Positions 33,949 to 43,029 of a stretch of 64,000 bases of DNA are shown one piece after another. The notes under the pieces are model-generated. The model was given only the letters and a program-made list of their open reading frames with translations, was not told the origin of the DNA and did not search any database. The translations under genes were made by a program, and so were the position numbers. The DNA comes from Ga0077555 sp041397775 (lineage in GTDB: Bacteria > Pseudomonadota > Alphaproteobacteria > Rhizobiales > Hyphomicrobiaceae): NCBI GenBank assembly GCA_041397775.1, contig JAWKWB010000002.1:434001-498000 (forward strand), in the 5' to 3' direction. Numbering within the stretch: position 1 is the stretch's first letter; every line of letters begins with the position of its first letter.

Positions 33949-35775
33949 CTACTTTGGCGGTAGTTTGGCAGCTTTTGCAGCGTCGTACCACCACGTGTCG
34001 ATGACGCCGCGATCATACTTCGGTTTGAGCCCCGGCCTGGCGAGGCGATCCCAGTAGGCGATGTTGTGGGCTGCCTTGAACCAGTGCGGCACCCAGTAGT
34101 GGCTTGCCCTGAGGATACGGTCCATCGCGCGCGTCGTCACCACCAGTTCCTGGCGGGACTTGGCGGCGACGATCTTCTCGATGAGCGCGTCGATGACGGG
34201 GCTCGAGATGCCCGCGAGATTGCGGCTGCCCTCGCTCTTGGCAGCCTCGCTGGACCAGTAGCTGCGCAGTTCCGTGCCCGGCGTCAGGCTCATGACGAAG
34301 CGCGAGGTGACGATGTCGAAGTCGTAGGACTTCACGCGCCGCTCGTACTGCGCCGAATCCACGCGCCGGATCGAAGCGTTGATGCCGATGGCCTTCAGGT
34401 TCTGGATGTAGGGCGTCAGGATGCGCTCGAAGGTCGGCTCGTTGATCAGGAACTCCAGATCGAGCGTTTCGCCCTTGGCATTGCGCACGCGCGTCTCGCC
34501 GCCGCCCGAGCCGATCTTCCAGCCGGCGTCGAAGAGCAGCTTCTGCGCCTCGCGCAACCGCCGCCGGTCGCTGCCCGACCCGTCCGTTACCGGCGGCCGG
34601 TAGGCCTCGCCGAAGACTTCGGCGGGGAGTTTCGCGCGGTAGGGCTCGAGAATGGCCAGTTCCTCGGGCGATGGCTTGCCCGTCGCCTTCATGTCGGAGT
34701 TCTCGAAGTAGCTCTCCGTGCGCGTGTAGAGATCATAGAAGAGGTTGCGGTTCATCCACTGGTAGTCGAAGGCATAGTCGAGCGCCTTGCGAACGCGCGG
34801 ATCGGAGAACTTCGCCTTGCGCGTGTTGATGAAGAACCCCTGTGCACCGGACGGATTGTTGTCGGGCAGCGTCAGCCGCTTGAGGCGGCCGTCCTTGACG
34901 GCGGGGATGTCGTAGGCCGTCACCCAGTCCTTGGCCGTGAATTCCTCGCGCAGATCCATGTTGCCGGCCTTGACGTCCTCCAGTTCGGCGGCCCGGTCGC
35001 GGAACGACAGGAAACGGATCTCGTCGAAATTCCAGCGCCCCCGGTTCACGGGCAGGTCCTTCGCCCAGTAGTCGTCGCGGCGCTTGTAGGTGACGAAGTT
35101 GCCCTGCTTGAAATCGGCGATGCGGTAGGGGCCAGAACCCAGCGGCGGCTTCAACGTCGTCTCGTCGAAGGCTTGCGTCGCGTAGTAGGCCTTGGACAGG
35201 ACCGGCAGCCCCGCGACGGTCAGCGGCAGGTCGCGGACCTGTGTACCCTGGAACGAGAACTTGACCGCGTGGGGGCCGAGCGCTTCCGCCCTGGTGACGT
35301 CGCGCATCATGATGCGGTAGCTGGGGTGGCCCTTCTCCTTGAGCGTATCGAACGTGAAGACGACATCGTCAGAGGTGACCGGAGATCCGTCCGCGAACTT
35401 CGCCTCCGGCCGCAGCTTGAAAACGACACTGAGTTTGTCGGCCGCCACGTCCGCGCTTTCCGCGACGAGGCCGTACATGGAGGAGGGTTCGTCGCCGGCC
35501 GAGGCCATCAGCGTATCGACGAGCAGGCTGAGGCCGGTGGCGGCGTCGCCCTTCAGGATGTAGCCGTTGAAGCTGTCGAACGTGCGCGGTCCCACCGTCG
35601 TCAGCCGCCCGCCCTTGGGCGCGTCGGGATTGACGTAGTCGAAATGCTTGAAGCCGGCCGGGTATTTCAGATCGCCGAAAATCGAAAGCCCGTGCCGGGG
35701 CTCGGCAGCGGCGGGCGTCGCCAGAACGCCCGCGACGAGCAGGCTGACGGCAAAGGCGTTGCGCAAACGTGTCAT
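33949..35775 (-). CDS. yejA: Extracellular solute-binding protein, YejA-like (third of three)
   Basis: A 608-residue family 5 periplasmic binding protein. The signal peptide is 'MTRLRNAFAVSLLVAGVLAT' plus 'PAAAEPRHG'. Mature sequence shows 'FKHFDYVNPDAPKGGRLTTV', 'DDVVFTFDTLKEKGHPSYR', 'PLGSGPYRIADFKQGNFVTY', 'RVRKALDYAFDYQWMNRNLF' and 'FENSDMKATG', all typical of the YejA/microcin C binding subgroup. It is the copy nearest the permeases and ends 87 bp before yejB. Clear paralogue of the two genes upstream, probably with different ligand preference. Confidence 0.94.
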   Translation of the reverse strand: MTRLRNAFAVSLLVAGVLATPAAAEPRHGLSIFGDLKYPAGFKHFDYVNPDAPKGGRLTTVGPRTFDSFNGYILKGDAATGLSLLVDTLMASAGDEPSSMYGLVAESADVAADKLSVVFKLRPEAKFADGSPVTSDDVVFTFDTLKEKGHPSYRIMMRDVTRAEALGPHAVKFSFQGTQVRDLPLTVAGLPVLSKAYYATQAFDETTLKPPLGSGPYRIADFKQGNFVTYKRRDDYWAKDLPVNRGRWNFDEIRFLSFRDRAAELEDVKAGNMDLREEFTAKDWVTAYDIPAVKDGRLKRLTLPDNNPSGAQGFFINTRKAKFSDPRVRKALDYAFDYQWMNRNLFYDLYTRTESYFENSDMKATGKPSPEELAILEPYRAKLPAEVFGEAYRPPVTDGSGSDRRRLREAQKLLFDAGWKIGSGGGETRVRNAKGETLDLEFLINEPTFERILTPYIQNLKAIGINASIRRVDSAQYERRVKSYDFDIVTSRFVMSLTPGTELRSYWSSEAAKSEGSRNLAGISSPVIDALIEKIVAAKSRQELVVTTRAMDRILRASHYWVPHWFKAAHNIAYWDRLARPGLKPKYDRGVIDTWWYDAAKAAKLPPK

Positions 35776-35819
35776 CGTGGCTCGTTCCACCTTCCGGGTT
35801 GTGTCGTCGTCTGTCGTCT

Positions 35820-37693
35820 TCAACGCCGCTCGACCGGCAGCGTCCGGGCGGCCTGTGGATCGTACCACCACGTCTGCACCGCCGCGCTCTGCACCGACGC
35901 ATGGCCCGGCGCCGTGGTCGGCCGCGCAAACTTGTTCCAGTAGGCGCAGCGTTCGTTGGGTGCATAGAACTGTGGCACGAGATAATGGCCCCAAAGCAGC
36001 GTCCGATCGAGCGCGCGGGTCGCCGCCACCAGTTCGGTGCGGTCGGGCGCATAGATGATCTTCTCGATCAGTGCATCGATTGCCGGGTTCTTGATCCCCA
36101 TGATGTTGCGGGCCCCCTCTCGGTCGGCTGCCGCCGATCCCCAGTATTCGCGCTGCTCGTTGCCCGGTGACAGCGACTGGCGAAAGCCCGCGACGACGAT
36201 ATCGAACTCGAAGCGGTCGAGACGGCGGCGGTACTGCGCGCTGTCGATCGTGCGGATGGTGATCCGCATGCCCAATCGCTCGAGTTCGGCCTTGTAGGCG
36301 AGCACGAGGCGCTCGAAATCCGGCTGGACGAGAAGGAACTCCGCTTCCAGCTTGTCGCCGTCCCTGCTGGTGAGCACGCCCTCGCGCATCGTCCATCCGC
36401 TTGCGCGAGCAATTGCGCCGCGCGCCGCATGTGCTTGCGGAAATCGCCCGGATCGACATTGACGGGGTTGTGCCACGGCTGGGTGAAAAGATCATGCGGC
36501 ACCAGCCCGTGCACGCTCTCGAGCAGGGCGCGTTCCCGCCCCTTGGGCAGGCCGGACGCCTTCATGTCGGAGTTCTCGAAGTAGCTCCCGACCCGCGCAT
36601 ACTGGTCGTAGAACATGTGCTTGTTGAACCATTCGAAATTGAAGGCGAGATTGAAGGCCTCGCGCACGCGCGCATCGGCGAACTGCCGCCGGCGCAGGTT
36701 GAAGACGAAGCCTTGCATCGTCGCGATGTCTTTGGAGGCGATCAGCTCGCGCTTGATGTGGCCGGCCTGCACGGGCTCGATGTCGTAGCCCGTCGCCCAG
36801 CCCTTGGCGCTGTTTTCCGGCCAGAAATCGATCTCGCCCGATTTGAAGCCCTCGAATGCCGGCGTGCGGTCGCGATAGTAGACGTAGGCGAGTGTGTCGA
36901 AATTCCATTGCCCGCGGCTGACAGGCAGGTCCTTCGCCCACCAGTCGGTGACGCGGGCGTAGGTGATGCTGCGGCCCGGATCGACATCTGCGATGCGGTA
37001 GGGGCCGGAGCCCAGCGGCACCTCCATCGTCGCAACGGCGGGATCCCGGGGCTTGCCGTCCGCACCCCGTGCCTGCCAGAAATGCCGCGGCAGTACGGGC
37101 AGGCTGCCGATGATATGCGGCAGCTCGCGATTGCCCTTGGCTGCAAAGCGGAACGTGACCTCGCTGGCGCCCGTCTTTTCCGCCTTCACCACGTCCTGGA
37201 AATAGAGGCCATAGCGTGGGCTCGCAGCCTTCACGGCCTGAAGCGAGAACACCACGTCGTCGGGCGTGATGGGCGTACCGTCGTGAAAGCGCGCGGATGG
37301 GCGCAGGCCGAACGTGGCGCTGGAGTAGTCTGCGGGATGAGACACCCATTCCGCGACGAGGCCGTATTCCGTGGACGGCTCGCCGAGCGAGGAGGCCATC
37401 AACGTATCGTAGATCAGCAGCAGGCCCGCCGCCGGGCTTCCCTTGATCGTGAAGGCATTGAGGGTGTCGAATGATCCCGTTGCCCGCAAGCGCATGCGCC
37501 CGCCCTTGGGCGCAGCGGGATTGACCCAGCCGAAGTGCGTGAAGTTTGCATCATGGACCGGCGGGTTGACGAGCGACAGCGCGTGCTGGCGCTTTGCGAC
37601 ACCGTGCGCCTGCGCGTCGGGCGTTTGCGCCGCCAGCAGGATGGTGAGACAGCCCAGGAGTGCGAGCGATCGATGCAGCCGTCGGATTGTCAT
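35820..37693 (-). pseudogene. yejA: Extracellular solute-binding protein, YejA-like (second of three), frameshifted
   Basis: Full-length YejA-like gene interrupted by one apparent single-base deletion near 36400. The N-terminal part ('MTIRRLHRSLALLGCLTILL' signal peptide, 'THFGWVNPAAPKGGRMRL', 'TPDDVVFSLQAVKAASPRY', 'FENSDMKASGLPKGRERALL') reads to 'AAQLLAQADG', then the frame is lost. The next frame resumes at once with 'GWTMREGVLTSRDGDKLEAE' and continues to a normal C-terminus ('VQTWWYDPQAARTLPVERR'). Restoring one base gives about 624 residues, the same as its paralogues. The rest is undamaged, so a sequencing error is as likely as real inactivation. The start overlaps the upstream paralogue's stop by 4 bp. 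Confidence 0.85.
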
Positions 37694-39549
37694 TTGGCGT
37701 CCCCTGCCTTGGCTGCCGCATGTGCCGATCGCGGCCGCGCCTGCCACCACGTCGTCACGATACCCGGGTCTTGCGACGGGTGTTTGGCCGGCCGCCCCAA
37801 ATGGTCCCAGTGCGCGATCCAGGATGTCGGGTTGTACCACTGCGGCACGATGTAATGCCCCCAGAGTATGACGCGGTCGAGGGCGCGCGTGGCGGCGACG
37901 AGATCCGCACGGTCGCGGGCATAGATGACGTTCTCGATCAAGGTGTCGACGACCGCGCTACGAATGCCGATGCGGTTGCGGCTCGCCTCCTTGCCCGCCG
38001 CCTCCGATCCGAACATCTCCCGCAGCTCGTTTCCCGGCGCATGGCCGAGCTGGTAGACGTCGGCGATCATGTCGAAGTCGAAGACCTTGAGGCGGGCCTC
38101 GTACTGCGAGGGATCGACGATGCGCATGTCCAGGCGAATGCCGATGCGCTCCAGGCTCTGTTTGTAGGGCAGCACGATACGGTCGAAGCCCGTATCGTAG
38201 TTGAGGAATTCGACGGCCAGGACGTCGCCCGTGCTTTCGTGGCGACGCACGCCGTCCCGAACCTTCCAGCCTGCCGCATCGAGCAGCCGCGAGGCCTCGC
38301 GCAGATTGGCCCGGATCTGGTCGGCACGTGCGTTGACCGGGCTGCGATAGGGCGTCGTGAAAACCTCGGGCGGGAGTACGGCACGATGCGGCTCCAGCAA
38401 CGCCAACTCGCGTCCGGTTGGAACACCGCGATGCGCCAACTCGGAGTTGTCGAAGATGCTGTCGATGCGCGTATAGAGCCCGAAGAAGAGGTTCTTGTTG
38501 GCGCTCTCGAAATCATAGGCGAGTGCAAAGGCACGCCTGACGCGCGGGTCCGAAAAGCGCTTGCGGCGCGTATTGAGCACGAAGCCCTGCAATTGCGCGA
38601 CCGTACCCTTGGCGAGCACGAGTTTCTTCAGCTTTCCCTCGCGCACGGCCGCAATGTCGTAACCCGTCGCCCAGCGCTTCGAGCTGTTCTCCTCGGTCAC
38701 GTCCACGTCGCCCGACTTCAGCGCTTCGAATTCGGGCAGATCGTCACGATAGAGCGTGTAGTGGACCCGGTCGAAATTGTACTGGCCGACGTTGACGGGA
38801 AGGTCCTTCGCCCACCAGTCACGGACGCGCGCGTAGGTGATGCTGCGCCCGGCATCGAGCGCCTTGATGCGGTAGGGGCCCGCGCCCAGTGGCGCCGTGA
38901 GCGTGGTCGCGGCGAGGTCGCGGCCGTTCGCCTGCCAGTAATGCCGTGGCAGGATCGACAGCAGCGCCACGCTGTAGGGAAGGTCGCGATTGCCAGCCTT
39001 CTCGAAGACGAAGGTGACCGCGCGCGGCCCCGTCTTTTCCGCGCGCAGGACATTGCGGTAGTAGATCGCGATCGACGGACTGGCGCGCACCTGCGCGGTG
39101 AACGAAAAGACCACGTCTTCGGGCGTGATCGGCGTGCCGTCGTTGAAGCGGGCGCCGGCGCGAAGGCCGAAGGTCACGCGGCTGAAGTCGTCGGCCACGT
39201 CCGCCCATTCCGCTACGTAGGCATAGGCCGTGGCGGGTTCGTCCAGGCTCGGCGCGAACAAGGTGGCGTCGAGCAGGCCGAGGCCCGGTGCGGCCACGCC
39301 CTTGATCGTGAAGGCATTGAGATTATCGAAACTGCCTGTCGCCGACAGATTGAGGGTACCACCCTTCGGGGCCTCGGGCGCGACCCAGTCGAACGACCGG
39401 AAGTCCGGCCCGAACTTCGGTGCTCCAAGCTTGGCCAGGGCGTGGCGACGCCGCCCCGTATCAGACTGTGCCTGTGCGCTGGCCGTGGCGAGTGCCAACG
39501 CCAACAGCGCCAACAGCAGCAGGGCGAGCGATGGGAGGCGTCGAAGCAT
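37690..39549 (-). CDS. yejA: Extracellular solute-binding protein, YejA-like (first of three)
   Basis: A 619-residue family 5 periplasmic binding protein with signal peptide 'MLRRLPSLALLLLALLALAL' followed by 'ATASAQAQS'. It shares 'FDWVAPEAPKGGTLNLSATG', 'TPEDVVFSFTAQVRASPSIA', 'PLGAGPYRIKALDAGRSITY', 'DWWAKDLPVNVGQYNFDRVH' with the other two copies. ATG 39549 is preceded by AAGGG at 7 bases; an ATG seven codons upstream is possible. First gene of the operon; a terminator (39685-39706) separates it from the cytochrome gene, so its promoter should lie at about 39550-39680. Confidence 0.94.
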   Translation of the reverse strand: MLRRLPSLALLLLALLALALATASAQAQSDTGRRRHALAKLGAPKFGPDFRSFDWVAPEAPKGGTLNLSATGSFDNLNAFTIKGVAAPGLGLLDATLFAPSLDEPATAYAYVAEWADVADDFSRVTFGLRAGARFNDGTPITPEDVVFSFTAQVRASPSIAIYYRNVLRAEKTGPRAVTFVFEKAGNRDLPYSVALLSILPRHYWQANGRDLAATTLTAPLGAGPYRIKALDAGRSITYARVRDWWAKDLPVNVGQYNFDRVHYTLYRDDLPEFEALKSGDVDVTEENSSKRWATGYDIAAVREGKLKKLVLAKGTVAQLQGFVLNTRRKRFSDPRVRRAFALAYDFESANKNLFFGLYTRIDSIFDNSELAHRGVPTGRELALLEPHRAVLPPEVFTTPYRSPVNARADQIRANLREASRLLDAAGWKVRDGVRRHESTGDVLAVEFLNYDTGFDRIVLPYKQSLERIGIRLDMRIVDPSQYEARLKVFDFDMIADVYQLGHAPGNELREMFGSEAAGKEASRNRIGIRSAVVDTLIENVIYARDRADLVAATRALDRVILWGHYIVPQWYNPTSWIAHWDHLGRPAKHPSQDPGIVTTWWQARPRSAHAAAKAGDAK

Positions 39550-39684
39550 CTTATGCCCTTGGTCTTCCACCCGTCGAAGGTCATCGCCCGAGAGCGTGAC
39601 CCCGACGCCCCGGCAAGAGCCGTGACAATGGGAAGGCGCCCGCCGCGTGCCAAGTTAATTCTTGTCCAGGCGCCGGATACGACA

Positions 39685-39706
39685 AAGCCCGCCGGAGGGC
39701 GGGCTT
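39685..39706 (-). terminator. Intrinsic terminator after the cytochrome c gene
   Basis: Nine-base arms AAGCCCGCC and GGCGGGCTT with a 4-base loop; the minus strand continues TTTGTC. It lies 32 bp after the cytochrome stop and before the yejA operon. Confidence 0.75.
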
Positions 39707-39737
39707 CGCGGATAACTTGCGGTCGTCGTGCCGGTCG

Positions 39738-40292
39738 TTACTGCGGCAGGGCGGCCGGGTTGTCGGCCAGCGTGCGCAGATAGGCCAGCATGTCCGCCAG
39801 ATCGGCGTTGTCCTTGATACCATTGTAGGACATGCGGTTGCCAGGGACATAGGCCTTGGGATCGTGCAGCCAGCTTGCCAGCGCATCGTAATCCCATTTC
39901 CCGCCCTTGCCCGTGATGGCCGGGGAGTAGTTGGTGAAGCCCGCGGCCTTGGCGACGTCGCGGCCCACGATGCCGTAGAGGTTCGGACCGAGCTTGTTGG
40001 GGCCACCCTTTTCCGCGGTATGGCACTGCGCACAGGCCTTGAAACCGTCCTTGCCGGCGCCGGCGTTGGCCTTGGCGATCATGGCCACGACGGCCTTGGG
40101 ATCGAACTTCGCTTCCGCGGGAGCGGCCGCGCCGCCCGAGCCGCCCGCCTTGGGCGCCGGTAGCGTGTAGCCGGCCTTCGCATGACCGTCGTGGGCGCCG
40201 CCGAAGACTGCGCCAAGCTCCTTCAGGCCGAAAATGGCGAGGAAGGCCGAAAGCACCCAACCTGCGATCTTGTTGAACTCGAAGGCGTCCAT
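39738..40292 (-). CDS. cycM: Membrane-anchored cytochrome c (CycM-like)
   Basis: A 184-residue class I cytochrome c tethered by an uncleaved N-terminal helix (residues about 8-30, 'KIAGWVLSAFLAIFGLKELG'), followed by an Ala/Gly/Pro linker ('PAPKAGGSGGAAAPAEAK'). Haem attachment 'CAQCH' is at 87-91 and the axial Met is M154 in 'GNRMSYNG'; 'PNKLGPNLYGIVGR' is conserved. Such cytochromes carry electrons between the bc1 complex and terminal oxidases. It is divergent from kdsB, as in many alphaproteobacteria. Confidence 0.95.
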   Translation of the reverse strand: MDAFEFNKIAGWVLSAFLAIFGLKELGAVFGGAHDGHAKAGYTLPAPKAGGSGGAAAPAEAKFDPKAVVAMIAKANAGAGKDGFKACAQCHTAEKGGPNKLGPNLYGIVGRDVAKAAGFTNYSPAITGKGGKWDYDALASWLHDPKAYVPGNRMSYNGIKDNADLADMLAYLRTLADNPAALPQ

Positions 40293-40344
40293 TGCTGCCG
40301 CTGTCCCCGTATGCTCGGCGCCGTCGGCTTTCCGTCGGGCGCAA

Positions 40345-40350
40345 ATCATA
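40345..40350 (-). promoter_or_regulatory. Candidate extended -10 of the cytochrome c gene
   Basis: Minus-strand TGC-TATGAT (five of six to TATAAT with TGn extension), 53 bases before the start codon. The -35 is not convincing, as often with extended -10 promoters. Confidence 0.45.
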
Positions 40351-40567
40351 GCACCCGCCGGAATCGGCGGCCATCATTGTTCAAAGCGGCGCCACTATAG
40401 GTCTTCCCGACGCGCTTGCAACAGGACTTGTATCTGTTCTACCACTCCCGACCGAGACGAATTGTCACCCTGTCGCTCGTCGCCGCAGCGGAGCGGCAGC
40501 GCGCCTCGAAGGTGTATGTGTCTCGCCCGAGATTGCGCCGGGAAGCCCGAGAAGCGAGGAAAGCCAA

Positions 40568-41323
40568 ATGCGTGTGAGGCCGCCGGACCTGACCAATGCT
40601 CTGATCGTGATCCCGGCCCGCATGCAGGCATCCCGGCTGCCCAACAAGCCCCTGGCCGACATTGCGGGCGAGCCGATGATCGCCCATGTCTGGCGCAAGG
40701 CGATGGCGGCCGAGGTGGGACGTGTCGTGGTCGCCACGGACGCGAAGGAGATCGTGGACGCCATCCGCAAGGTCGGGGGCGAGGCGATCATGACGCGCGC
40801 CGACCACGCCTCCGGCTCCGACCGCGTTTTCGAAGCGATCAGCAAGGTCGACCCGGACGGCGACCGGGATTTCGTCATCAACCTGCAGGGCGATCTGCCC
40901 ACGCTCGAGCCGCGGCTCGTGCGCGCTTGCCTGGAACCGCTGGCCGATCGGGCCGTCCACATCGCCACGATCGCCTGCGAAATCGACAACAAGGCTGACA
41001 GGACCAATCCGAACGTCGTCAAGGTCGTAGGCTCGCCGATTGCCGAAGACAGGCTCCGTGCGCTGTATTTTACGCGCGCGACCGCGCCCCACGGCGACGG
41101 CCCGCTTTATCACCACATCGGCATCTATGCCTATCGGCGCAACGCGCTGGAGCGCTTCGTGTCGCTCAAGCCATCCCCTCTCGAAAAGCGCGAGCGGCTC
41201 GAGCAGTTGCGTGCACTCGAGGACGGCATGCGCATCGATGTCGGCATCGTTGACACGGTTCCGCTCGGTGTCGATACTCCCGCCGATCTCGAGCGGGCCC
41301 GGCGCGAAATCGCCGGCCGCTGA
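40568..41323 (+). CDS. kdsB: 3-deoxy-manno-octulosonate cytidylyltransferase
   Basis: A 251-residue enzyme that makes CMP-Kdo for lipopolysaccharide inner core assembly. It shows 'IVIPARMQASRLPNKPLADI', 'VVVATDAKEIVDAI', 'TRADHASGSDRVFEAI', 'VINLQGDLP', 'HIGIYAYRRNALERFVSL' and 'LEQLRALEDGMRIDVGIVD', all standard KdsB motifs. Its presence indicates an organism with Kdo-containing LPS. Twenty bp upstream of pheA. Confidence 0.96.
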   Translation: MRVRPPDLTNALIVIPARMQASRLPNKPLADIAGEPMIAHVWRKAMAAEVGRVVVATDAKEIVDAIRKVGGEAIMTRADHASGSDRVFEAISKVDPDGDRDFVINLQGDLPTLEPRLVRACLEPLADRAVHIATIACEIDNKADRTNPNVVKVVGSPIAEDRLRALYFTRATAPHGDGPLYHHIGIYAYRRNALERFVSLKPSPLEKRERLEQLRALEDGMRIDVGIVDTVPLGVDTPADLERARREIAGR

Positions 41324-41343
41324 CCATCGCATCCAGAAACAAA

Positions 41344-42294
41344 ATGCCATCCATGCAACGCAAATCGAAGAGCGGTGCCACCGCTGTGCCGTCCAAGCGA
41401 ACCCGCTCTGCCCCTGCCGGCCGCATCGCCTACCAGGGCGAGCCCGGCGCCAACTCGCACACCGCGGCGAGCCAGGTTCATCCCGAACTGCAGCCCATGC
41501 CGTGCGCAACCTTCGAGGATGCCATCGGCGCCGTTCAGTCGGGCGAAGCCCTCTACGCCATGATCCCCATCGAGAACTCGCTCGCCGGGCGCGTGGCCGA
41601 CATCCACCATCTCCTGCCCAACTCCGGCCTCTACATCGTCGGCGAGCATTTCCTGCCCATCCGCCATCAGTTGATGGCGGTAAAGGGGGCCAAGCTCTCC
41701 GACATCACCGACCTCTATAGCCACGTGCACGCCCTCGGTCAGTCGCGCAAGCTCATCCGCAAATACAACTTGAGGGCTCATGTCGGGGGCGATACGGCCG
41801 GGTCGGCGCGCCAGGTGGCCGAGTGGGGTGACAAGACCAAGGCAGCCCTCGCGCCACGCCTCGCCGCGGAGATCTACGGTCTCGACATCCTGCTCGAGGA
41901 CGTCGACGACGAGAAGCACAACACCACGCGCTTCGTCATCCTCTCCAAGGAACCCGACGACGCCGAACCCGGCACCGGCCCGGTCATCACGACGTTCATC
42001 TTCAACGTCCGCAACGTTCCCGCCGCGCTCTACAAGGCCATGGGCGGTTTCGCGACGAACGGCGTCAACATGACCAAGCTCGAGAGCTATCAGGTCAACG
42101 GCGAGTTCGTGGCGACGATGTTCTATGCCGACATCGAGGGGCATCCCACGGACACCTCCGTGCGGCTGGCGCTGGAAGAGCTTTCGTTCTTCTCGACCGA
42201 GCTGCGCATTCTCGGCACCTACCCCGCGAGCCCTTTCCGGGCGGAGATCTTGCGCAAGGCGCGCGAGAAACTGACGGTCGCCACGACGCGGTAA
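41344..42294 (+). CDS. pheA: Prephenate dehydratase
   Basis: A 316-residue monofunctional prephenate dehydratase (phenylalanine synthesis). The catalytic domain has 'IAYQGEPGANSHTAASQVHP', 'YAMIPIENSLAGRVADIHHL' and the essential Thr-Arg-Phe in 'HNTTRFVILSKEP'. The C-terminal ACT domain ('GGFATNGVNMTKLESYQVNG') binds Phe for feedback control. There is no chorismate mutase domain. The N-terminal 25 residues are basic and unlike the family, so ATG 41353 or later could also start it. Confidence 0.95.
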   Translation: MPSMQRKSKSGATAVPSKRTRSAPAGRIAYQGEPGANSHTAASQVHPELQPMPCATFEDAIGAVQSGEALYAMIPIENSLAGRVADIHHLLPNSGLYIVGEHFLPIRHQLMAVKGAKLSDITDLYSHVHALGQSRKLIRKYNLRAHVGGDTAGSARQVAEWGDKTKAALAPRLAAEIYGLDILLEDVDDEKHNTTRFVILSKEPDDAEPGTGPVITTFIFNVRNVPAALYKAMGGFATNGVNMTKLESYQVNGEFVATMFYADIEGHPTDTSVRLALEELSFFSTELRILGTYPASPFRAEILRKAREKLTVATTR

Positions 42295-42337
42295 CGCCGT
42301 CTAGCGGTCCGACGGCAAGAGGGCGGGGAGGACGGCC

Positions 42338-43015
42338 ATGAAGATCCTGAGCACGCTCGGTGTCAAAGGCGTTCTCGACCGTCTCGTGCCCGAGTACGCG
42401 CGCCAGACCGGCATCGCGTTCGATATCGCCTGCAACCCGACCGTCGTGCAGATGCAGGCGATCGAGGCCGGCGCGCGAGCCGATATGGCCCTGCTGACCG
42501 CGGCAGGGATCGATGAGCTGATCGCGAAGGGCGTCCTACGGGCCGGATCCGCCGTGCCGCTCGCCCGCTCCAAGGTGGGCCTTGCCGTGCCACAGGGCGC
42601 GCCCCGGCCTTCGATCGCGACGCGGGACGATGTCGTGCGCGCCTTGTGCGCGGCAGAGCACGTCGTCTACTCCGGCTCGGGCGCGAGCGGCATCTATTTC
42701 TCGGGACTCTTGAAGCGGCTCGGCATCGCCGACGCGGTGAACGAACGCGCGGTGATCATCCCGAAGGGCTTCACCGCCGAACTCTTGCGCGACGGCCGCG
42801 CGACGCTCGCCGTGCAGCAGGTGAGCGAATTGATGTCGGTTGCCGGCGTCGACGTGCTGGGGCCGCTACCCGATGAGATCCAGGACGATCTCGTCTTCAC
42901 CGGCGGGATATTCGCCGAGGCAGCCGATCCCGAGGCGGCAATGGCCTTCCTGCGCCACATTTCGGGGCCGGGGCGCGCTGCCCTCTACCGCGAAATGGGC
43001 TTGTTCGACATCTGA
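42338..43015 (+). CDS. ModA-like substrate-binding domain protein, no signal peptide
   Basis: A 225-residue protein with the fold pattern of molybdate/sulfate-type periplasmic binding proteins: 'MKILSTLGVKGVLDRLVPEY', 'PTVVQMQAIEAGARADMALL', 'VYSGSGASGIYFSGLLKRLG', 'VAGVDVLGPLPDEIQ' and 'FLRHISGPGRAALYREMGLF'. The start follows GGGAGG and the protein begins directly with the mature domain, lacking any export signal, so it may act in the cytoplasm as a sensor or orphan. Convergent with hyuB2 (14 bp apart). No cognate permease is nearby. Confidence 0.75.
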   Translation: MKILSTLGVKGVLDRLVPEYARQTGIAFDIACNPTVVQMQAIEAGARADMALLTAAGIDELIAKGVLRAGSAVPLARSKVGLAVPQGAPRPSIATRDDVVRALCAAEHVVYSGSGASGIYFSGLLKRLGIADAVNERAVIIPKGFTAELLRDGRATLAVQQVSELMSVAGVDVLGPLPDEIQDDLVFTGGIFAEAADPEAAMAFLRHISGPGRAALYREMGLFDI

Positions 43016-43029
43016 ACGGCAGGCACGGA

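Noticed and set aside
33949..36495. One fused 848-residue protein spanning two YejA-like genes
   Set aside because: The frame passes through the end of the middle copy out of frame; the real third copy starts at 35775 with its own signal peptide.
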